Below, one piece after another: positions 52,200 to 57,159 of a stretch of 57,159 nucleotides of DNA (the stretch's first letter is position 1; every line of letters begins with the position of its first letter). Made by a program: the position numbers and the translations under genes. The notes below the pieces were generated by a model. The model was given only the letters and a program-made list of their open reading frames with translations, was not told where the DNA came from and made no database searches. The DNA is from an uncultured Pseudomonadales bacterium (GTDB lineage Bacteria > Pseudomonadota > Gammaproteobacteria > Pseudomonadales > Cellvibrionaceae): positions 1 through 57,159 of the forward strand of contig CANLTI010000030.1 of assembly GCA_947494095.1 (NCBI GenBank), read 5' to 3'.

Positions 52200-54776
52200 A
52201 TGACAATGATAAAACGATTAAGCCCTTTGGTGGCGCTAATAGCGACGGCAAGTTTACTGGGTTGCCAGCCGCTAAAAATAGACAGGCCACCACACAAAAC
52301 CGAGTCTGCCAGCGTTACACTGACACAGTGGCCAGTGGTTACCCCTGGGGTAAAAAAAGACCCTACCATCGAGGCGCGCGTTAAACAGTTATTAAGCCAA
52401 TTAAGTCTTGAGCAAAAAGTTGCCCAAATGATTCAAGTGGATCTGGCGCATGTGACACCCGAAGAAATCACACAATATCGCATAGGCTCAGTATTAAATG
52501 GGGGTGGTCAGCCACCCAATAAAAACCCTGATGCCTCAGCCGGTGAGTGGGCAGCCTATGCTGAAATGTTATATCAAGCAGCCATGAAACCTGAAACAGG
52601 TAAAGTGGCTATCCCATTGCTCTGGGGTACCGATGCGGTACATGGTCACGGCAACTTAAAAGGCGCAACCTTATATCCACATAATATTGCTTTAGGCGCT
52701 ACAGGTAATGCCGACCTTGTTGAGGCCATTGCCAAAGCCACCGCATTAGAGGTTGCTGTATCGGGTATTGATTGGAACTTTGCGCCTACTGTGGCAGTTG
52801 CACGCGATGACCGTTGGGGTAGGGCGTACGAAAGTTTCTCGGAAAACCCCGCATTAGTGGCTACTTTAGGGGCCGCGACTGTACGGGGTTTGCAAGGCGC
52901 TGCTGGCACTAAAGCTTTTTTGTCTGATCAGCGAGTGCTGGCTACCGCTAAGCATTTTATTGGTGATGGCGGTACGGCATTAGGTGATGATCAAGGGCAT
53001 ACGTTAGGTAATGAAGCCGAATTAATTAAAACCCATTTACCCGGTTATATTTCGGCTATTGAGGCGGGTGTGCAAACGGTAATGGCCAGTTACAGTTGGT
53101 GGCAAGGTGTGCATTCGCACGGCAATACTTACTTGTTAACCGATGTGCTTAAAGGCCGTTTAAATTTTGATGGCATTGTGGTGAGTGATTGGCAAGGAAT
53201 GGCACATATTGAGGGCTGCCGCATTGATAGTTGCCCGCAGGCGGTGAATGCTGGCATCGATTTATTTATGATTCCCTACGCCCCAGATTGGCAAGCGTTT
53301 TACGCCAATACGTTAGCGCAAGTGCGTGCCGGCGATATTGCCCAAGCGCGCATTGATGATGCCGTCGCACGTATACTACGCGTTAAAATGCGTGCCCGCT
53401 TGTGGCAAAAAGCCAGCCCAGCACAACGCCAAGTGACGGCGATGGGCGAGGCGATTGGTAGTGACCAGCACCGGGCATTAGCTCGTCAAGCGGTGCGTGA
53501 ATCATTAGTCTTATTGAAAAATAATAATGTGCTACCGCTCAACCCCACGCAGCGCATTGCGGTCGTGGGCGAGGCGGCAAAAAGTATTGCCACGCAAGCC
53601 GGTGGTTGGTCTGTCACGTGGCAGGCAACGGGTACTCCTAATGCGATGTTCCCAGGGGCCACTCATATTTATCAGGGTTTGCAATCTGCCATTAAGGCTG
53701 CCGGCGGTCGCGTTAGTTATAGTGATACTGCGCAAGCAGTAGGCGATGTTGATGCCGCCATTGTGGTATTTGGTGAGCCGCCTTATGCTGAGATGTACGG
53801 TGACATTCAAAACCTTGATACGCTAGAGTTTCAGCAGCACAATAAAAGAGCGTTACAGCAGCTTAAAGCCTTAAAAGCACGCGGCATTCCTACCGTTGCG
53901 GTGTTTTTAAGTGGCCGTCCCTTATGGGTTAATAAAGAGCTAAACGCAGCCGATGCTTTTGTGGCTGCTTGGCTGCCCGGTACCGAGGGCCAGGGGGTAG
54001 CAGATGTATTGTTAAGTGATAAATTTGGTAAAGTGCAGCATAACTTTATGGGTAAATTGCCGTTTTCATGGCCTGCCGGTGTGTGTGATGCGGTGATTAA
54101 CCAAGGCGAAGCAGGTGCTAAGCCGCTGTACGCTGTGGGTTTTGGGTTGAGCTATACTTCCGAGTTACAGCCTTGGCAGGTATTGCCCGAAAGCACGCAA
54201 GCTTGGCCTTACGGTTGTTTAATAGGGGCTAAGCGCCCAGCGTATCAAGCGGCTAATTTAGCTTCGCACGAATGGTTTTTTGCCTTAGAGAAAAAATCAC
54301 TAGCGCGAAAAATTATTGATGCACCGGTCGCGATGGATAATATTAAGGCCCAGCCATTAAAAGGCGAGGCTGGCGTGGCACTACAGTGGAGTGGCAAGGG
54401 TTTTGGTCGCGTTGTGTTGCGCAATGGCCGCCCCGATAACGACTTTTTATTGCAGTATGCTCACGGCGTGGCACTAGACTTTACTGTGCGGGTTAAGCAG
54501 GCACCTAACTTACCGGTCAATGCGATTATTGCTAGCGGACACTTGGCTGCAACCCCTGTCGATATCGCTCAAGTGCTGGTTGCTTTGCCGCTTAATCAAT
54601 GGCGGCGTTTAACGGTCGATTTAAATTGCTTTACGCGCGAGCGCGCCGACATGAGCAAAGTGGATTTGCCGTTTGGATTAGAGACACAGGGCCTATTAGA
54701 TATTGAAGTTAAAGAGGTAGGCTTTAGTTTAAATCCTGCAAAACAGCATGTGACATGTGACTCAATTGGCCGTTAA
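52200..54776 (+). CDS. GH3 exo-beta-glucosidase/glucanase lipoprotein
   Basis: 858 aa. The lipobox SLLGC gives Cys22. The GH3 N-domain (about 55-400) includes GTDAVHGHGNLKGATLYPHNI, AKHFIGDGGT and the nucleophile D330 in VVSDWQGM. The second domain (about 420-630) has VRESLVLLKNNNVLPL and LPFSWP. A C-terminal beta-sandwich of ~190 residues resembles that of ExoP-type marine GH3 enzymes. It would release glucose from beta-1,3/1,4-glucans or glucomannan oligosaccharides, next to the mannanase lipoprotein. Confidence 0.92.
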   Translation: MTMIKRLSPLVALIATASLLGCQPLKIDRPPHKTESASVTLTQWPVVTPGVKKDPTIEARVKQLLSQLSLEQKVAQMIQVDLAHVTPEEITQYRIGSVLNGGGQPPNKNPDASAGEWAAYAEMLYQAAMKPETGKVAIPLLWGTDAVHGHGNLKGATLYPHNIALGATGNADLVEAIAKATALEVAVSGIDWNFAPTVAVARDDRWGRAYESFSENPALVATLGAATVRGLQGAAGTKAFLSDQRVLATAKHFIGDGGTALGDDQGHTLGNEAELIKTHLPGYISAIEAGVQTVMASYSWWQGVHSHGNTYLLTDVLKGRLNFDGIVVSDWQGMAHIEGCRIDSCPQAVNAGIDLFMIPYAPDWQAFYANTLAQVRAGDIAQARIDDAVARILRVKMRARLWQKASPAQRQVTAMGEAIGSDQHRALARQAVRESLVLLKNNNVLPLNPTQRIAVVGEAAKSIATQAGGWSVTWQATGTPNAMFPGATHIYQGLQSAIKAAGGRVSYSDTAQAVGDVDAAIVVFGEPPYAEMYGDIQNLDTLEFQQHNKRALQQLKALKARGIPTVAVFLSGRPLWVNKELNAADAFVAAWLPGTEGQGVADVLLSDKFGKVQHNFMGKLPFSWPAGVCDAVINQGEAGAKPLYAVGFGLSYTSELQPWQVLPESTQAWPYGCLIGAKRPAYQAANLASHEWFFALEKKSLARKIIDAPVAMDNIKAQPLKGEAGVALQWSGKGFGRVVLRNGRPDNDFLLQYAHGVALDFTVRVKQAPNLPVNAIIASGHLAATPVDIAQVLVALPLNQWRRLTVDLNCFTRERADMSKVDLPFGLETQGLLDIEVKEVGFSLNPAKQHVTCDSIGR

Positions 54777-54810
54777 GGCGTGCAGCTAAATTAAGACCCA
54801 GCTCAATTAA

Positions 54811-54851
54811 AGCCGGCCACAAGCATTTGATTTGTTGGCCGGCCTTTTTTA
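54811..54851 (+). terminator. Terminator of the GH5-GH3 gene pair
   Basis: GCCGGCCACAA and TTTGTTGGCCGGC form a long stem around GCATTTGA, followed by CTTTTTT. It is 35 bp after the GH3 stop. The open frame that begins inside it cannot start there as a normal gene. Confidence 0.85.
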
Positions 54852-55030
54852 TGACAGCTAGCTTGAAAGACTTCGCAACTATTGCAGCTGGTGCTGCTTA
54901 TGCCAAAGCAATTGGTGCAACGCAGTTACGCATTATGAGTCCTGTAAATGACACGGTTAAAGCGCATTACTTCAGTAAACCAGACTTTAAATATAACTCG
55001 CGTGATAACTTCTGTTTTATGGATGTGTGA
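54851..55030 (+). pseudogene. Gene fragment, possibly GNAT-like C-terminus
   Basis: 59 codons from ATG 54851 to TGA 55030, beginning in the terminator tail. AGAAYAKAIGATQLRIMSP then NDTVKAHYFSKPDFKYNSRD looks like the last part of a GNAT-type acetyltransferase (coenzyme A helix followed by the Tyr-containing end), but the N-terminal two thirds are absent. The next small gene begins one base after it, so the two probably came as a unit. Function is unlikely. Confidence 0.35.
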
Positions 55031-55031
55031 T

Positions 55032-55298
55032 ATGAGTGACAAACGACCACCAGAAGATTCGCCAGAATTTATTGAATGGCTTAAAAAAGAGCATTCAAAG
55101 AATTCTAAAAGAATTTTCGGGAAAGACTACAAGCCAGCTGACTTTGAAGAAGGTGGTGTAATATTCGGTGATATTGAAAATCTTGATAAGACCGATGCTG
55201 AATTATTTCCCGATGAACTGGAAGAGTACACACCTGAAGAACGGCGTGAAAAATTCAAGGTTCATTCCAATGACAAGAATAAAGGTGACGAAAAATAA
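55032..55298 (+). CDS. Small acidic protein, unknown
   Basis: 88 aa, very charged (MSDKRPPEDSPEFIEWLKKE..., DIENLDKTDAELFPDELEEY). GGATG lies nearby upstream. No signal or membrane segment. I do not recognise a family. It directly follows the gene fragment at 54851-55030 and could be the surviving second gene of a small two-gene unit. Confidence 0.5.
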   Translation: MSDKRPPEDSPEFIEWLKKEHSKNSKRIFGKDYKPADFEEGGVIFGDIENLDKTDAELFPDELEEYTPEERREKFKVHSNDKNKGDEK

Positions 55299-55641
55299 TC
55301 ACCTTTATAAGCCACCACTCGTTTTTTCACGCTACCCAAGGAAATTTCATTCACCGCGTGTTCGATGTCTTAAAGTGAAAATATCGGCTTCAGGACGAAG
55401 TGACAATTTTTTATCACGTCTAATACACAAGGACGAATAGCCTGTTCGAAGCACTGCTCAGGGGGTTAGATGCTGAATCTCACTGATTGCCTTCATCAGT
55501 GCAACGGCTTTAGCACCGACATTTAAGCAAAGGCGGCTGGCGGGTTTATTCGTCGCTGGTGATATTTCAGTTTTAAGCATTATCAGTATTTCCAGATTTG
55601 TTGCCGGTCATCAATTTTTGGTGAAACACTTTTTTCGGGTT

Positions 55642-55864
55642 TTAAACTATCAAAATTTTCGATAGTTTTTTCATTTTTGCTAAAGCGGAATTAACCTTAA
55701 TTTCCAAGCTTGCACGCAAACGGCGTTTTAAGCGCTCTTCTGCTATTGGTTCATTTTTCTTCACCTTCTGATTCGTCGTTAATGCCGATTACAAGCACCT
55801 TGTCATATTGTTCAAGCTCACGGATGTGTTTCAAGCTCAAATCATTGATTCCGTTTGACAGCAT
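55642..55864 (-). pseudogene. Minus-strand coding remnant (two short overlapping frames)
   Basis: One frame ends in LSLKHIRELEQYDKVLVIGIN and stops at 55751. A second frame, from GTG 55764, reads AEERLKRRLRASLEIKVNSA and stops at 55642. Both look like real protein rather than random translation, but they break off at about 55864, where plus-strand phage-like coding begins. I take them as the 3' end of a truncated gene or gene pair. Confidence 0.3.
55644..55671 (+). terminator. Hairpin with T tract
   Basis: AAACTATC / GATAGTTT around AAAATTTTC, then TTTTT. It looks like a plus-strand terminator but has no clear gene of its own, unless it ended the unit at 54851-55298. Sequence from 55299 to 55640 shows nothing I can assign. 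Confidence 0.5.
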
Positions 55865-56264
55865 GGCTGGGTCGATTACCGATACCAGCGCCGCGCATGC
55901 CATTAATACAACTACCGCAACAACCAACGCCAGCCACCAAACCCACACCATCGCCGGCCACAGCACAGAGGCCATACAGGGTATTAAATTAATTGAAGCG
56001 CTAGGGGCCATTAAGTTATTAAGCGGCGGGCATTTAAGTATTGGTGCCGTAGATAATTTAAACCTCACCACCAGCCGCAACCAACACACAACCGCCGGCA
56101 ATAGCATTACCGAACGCATAGGCCACACCCGCGATAGCCTCGCGGTAATACTGCAACGGGTACAAGTAAAAGACGGCGGTAAAATATGGCTAGGCAACGA
56201 AAGCCATAAGGTATTGCGCTTGCTGAGTGATTTAATGGGGGTTGTTGAAAGGGTTGTTGGGTGA
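55863..56264 (+). pseudogene. Phage baseplate/VgrG-like C-terminal fragment
   Basis: About 133 codons, open from the junction at ~55863. SITDTSAAHAINTTTATTNA followed by a Thr/His-rich repeat-like strand and, at the end, VQVKDGGKIWLGNESHKVLR and LLSDLMGVV, recalls the last part of phage tail-spike/baseplate V or VgrG-related proteins. No upstream part is present, and the minus-strand remnant begins where the similarity ends. A family A element follows 12 bp after the stop. The family is an impression from composition and motif. Confidence 0.4.
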
Positions 56265-56276
56265 TTAATTAATTTT

Positions 56277-56532
56277 GTAACTATTCAGGTGTGCCGGAGT
56301 TGGGCGCTAATGAATCATTTACTGGGCCGCTCAAGCCATCTACGACTTTGTGCTCCTGCAAAGTCTATCCCCACGCATCCGTGCTGGGGCGGTCGCTATA
56401 TAAGCGCTCTCGACAGTGTGCTCCTGCACTGTCTAACCCTTGCTTTCCCTGCAAGGCCCGGCGCTTAAATGCCCAGAAAATAATCCATCAGCACCCGTCA
56501 GGTGAGGTGTATCAGCTGAGCTGAATAGTGAC
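56277..56532 (+). repeat. Family A element, longest copy A8
   Basis: About 256 bp with ends GTAACTATTCAG and CTGAATAGTGAC. Inside is a row of separate hairpins: GACTTTG-TGCTCCTG-CAAAGTC (56344-56365), CCCCACG-CATC-CGTGCTGGGG (56369-56389), TCGCT-ATATA-AGCGC, GACAGTG-TGCTCCTG-CACTGTC (56412-56433) and CCTTGC-TTTCCCT-GCAAGG (56438-56456). The outer CTGGGC...GCCCAG arms enclose them. No transposase is encoded. Confidence 0.92.
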
Positions 56533-56641
56533 TTAATTTTTTTATAATTTTGCACTATTACTGAATGTCATCTACTTTTAAATAATCGGCTTTCGAGCAC
56601 GTCGGTACTTCCTTGTTGAAAAGCTTGCAGCTCGTTGAAAA

Positions 56642-56664
56642 CCCCCGCTATGCGGGATTTTTTG
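56642..56664 (+). terminator. Rho-independent terminator, orphan
   Basis: CCCGC-TAT-GCGGG followed by ATTTTTT. No gene is recognisable directly before it. From 56665 to the window end I see no convincing gene, RNA or repeat; the frames there are short and lack family features. Confidence 0.7.
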
Positions 56665-57159
56665 CGTTAGTTAACCCTAAAAATATGGTGACACACGCTT
56701 AAAAACCTACCTAATTTTTATCACCCCTAGCACCTTAATGGCGTCGCTCTTGTTAAATCCAATAAACGCCATAAATCGACAAAGGGTGACAGAATTACCC
56801 TAAGGTTATTGACGATGGCATTATTTAAGATGACTCTACTGTAATCCATCTGCTTGCTGCGGATACAGTGACGTTATTCAAGAGGCGTATTTTGCGTTGG
56901 GGCGACGTGTAACGGGTGAGCCGCCAAAGCAGTCTATTTAAGATCAATAAAAATAGTAGCTTATATAGGTTTAAGGCTCTATAGCGGAAAGTGGATGCTC
57001 GTCGCTAAGACTTTATACATAAGGCTGTACTTAGATGGGTTTTATCTAAGCTTGACACTTTAAGGGCTGACGGAGAGGTTGGCCAGGGCCTCCTAGTAAT
57101 AGTTAGCCAATTTGTTTAATATTCGCCCGCCGTTATAGCCCTGAGTGATAATTAAGTGA

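Noticed and set aside
55863..56264. Intact prophage or T6SS gene
   Set aside because: Only a C-terminal piece is present; there are no other structural, lysis or integrase genes.
56291..56524. Open frame of 77 codons
   Set aside because: It lies wholly within element A8 and changes with every hairpin gain or loss.
16330..56532. CRISPR array
   Set aside because: The repeated units are dispersed, have inverted-repeat ends and no regular spacers; no cas gene is present.
22556..56532. Integron attC sites
   Set aside because: Family A and B hairpins lack the attC core ends and are not next to cassette-like genes or an integrase.

Overview
The window looks like a chromosomal segment of a marine, polysaccharide-degrading gammaproteobacterium, probably of the Cellvibrionaceae or a relative. 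I infer this from the housekeeping gene types (RNase E, RluC plus HAD phosphatase, MupP/YciK, YaeQ, Trm112, tRNA-Pro(GGG), tRNA-Ser(TGA)), secreted and lipoprotein GH5/GH3 glycosidases, and the abundance of small inverted-repeat elements. No marker in the window fixes the species.

Layout. 1-0.35 kb: the end of an unknown gene, a terminator and tRNA-Pro. 0.6-2.85 kb: a two-gene cassette (winged-helix protein plus AbiEii-like nucleotidyltransferase) bracketed by two ~206-bp copies of the 3' end and terminator of gcvP. 2.8-15.2 kb: ordinary genes (gcvP, CvpA-like, NUDIX, TrmK-like, yciK, mupP/gph-like, M23 peptidase, Trm112-like, HIT, DUF3524/QTMAN-like glycosyltransferase, YaeQ, NRDE). 15.2-16.1 kb: a Bax-like glucosaminidase lipoprotein. 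16.8-39.8 kb: an iron locus. It holds a small periplasmic protein, an OmpR-type regulator with a dead receiver, a DUF2218 protein, a MATE exporter, arginine decarboxylase, and a petrobactin-type operon (asbA, asbB, asbC, fused asbD-asbE, asbF). Two carboxyspermidine-pathway genes follow, then a second response regulator with its kinase, a TonB-dependent receptor, and a PepSY membrane operon on the opposite strand. 40.3-44.3 kb: two tandem tRNA-Ser genes and rne. 45.2-50.3 kb: rluC, a HAD phosphatase, a cytochrome P450 and a secreted GH5-like enzyme. 50.8-54.8 kb: a GH5 mannanase-like lipoprotein and a GH3 lipoprotein. 54.8-57.2 kb: gene debris, a repeat element and otherwise empty sequence.

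How the iron locus works (inference from families). AsbF makes 3,4-dihydroxybenzoate, AsbC loads it on the carrier domain of the AsbD-E fusion, and AsbA and AsbB join citrate and spermidine. SpeA and the carboxyspermidine synthase and decarboxylase would supply the polyamine, the MATE protein could export the product, and the TonB receptor and PepSY proteins would recover and process the ferric form. Five promoters in the locus share a direct repeat close to TGTAAC-AAA-TGTAAC. Four of these five have a Fur-like box just downstream, which suggests joint control by iron/Fur and one of the two local OmpR-family regulators.

Two families of small inverted-repeat elements are scattered through the window: family A with ends GTWACTATTCAG (8 copies, several partial) and family B with ends near TAAGGGGCGAGG (5 copies). 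Both carry interchangeable hairpins with a constant TGCTCCTG-like loop and different, compensating stems. One family B copy supplies the stop codon of rne.
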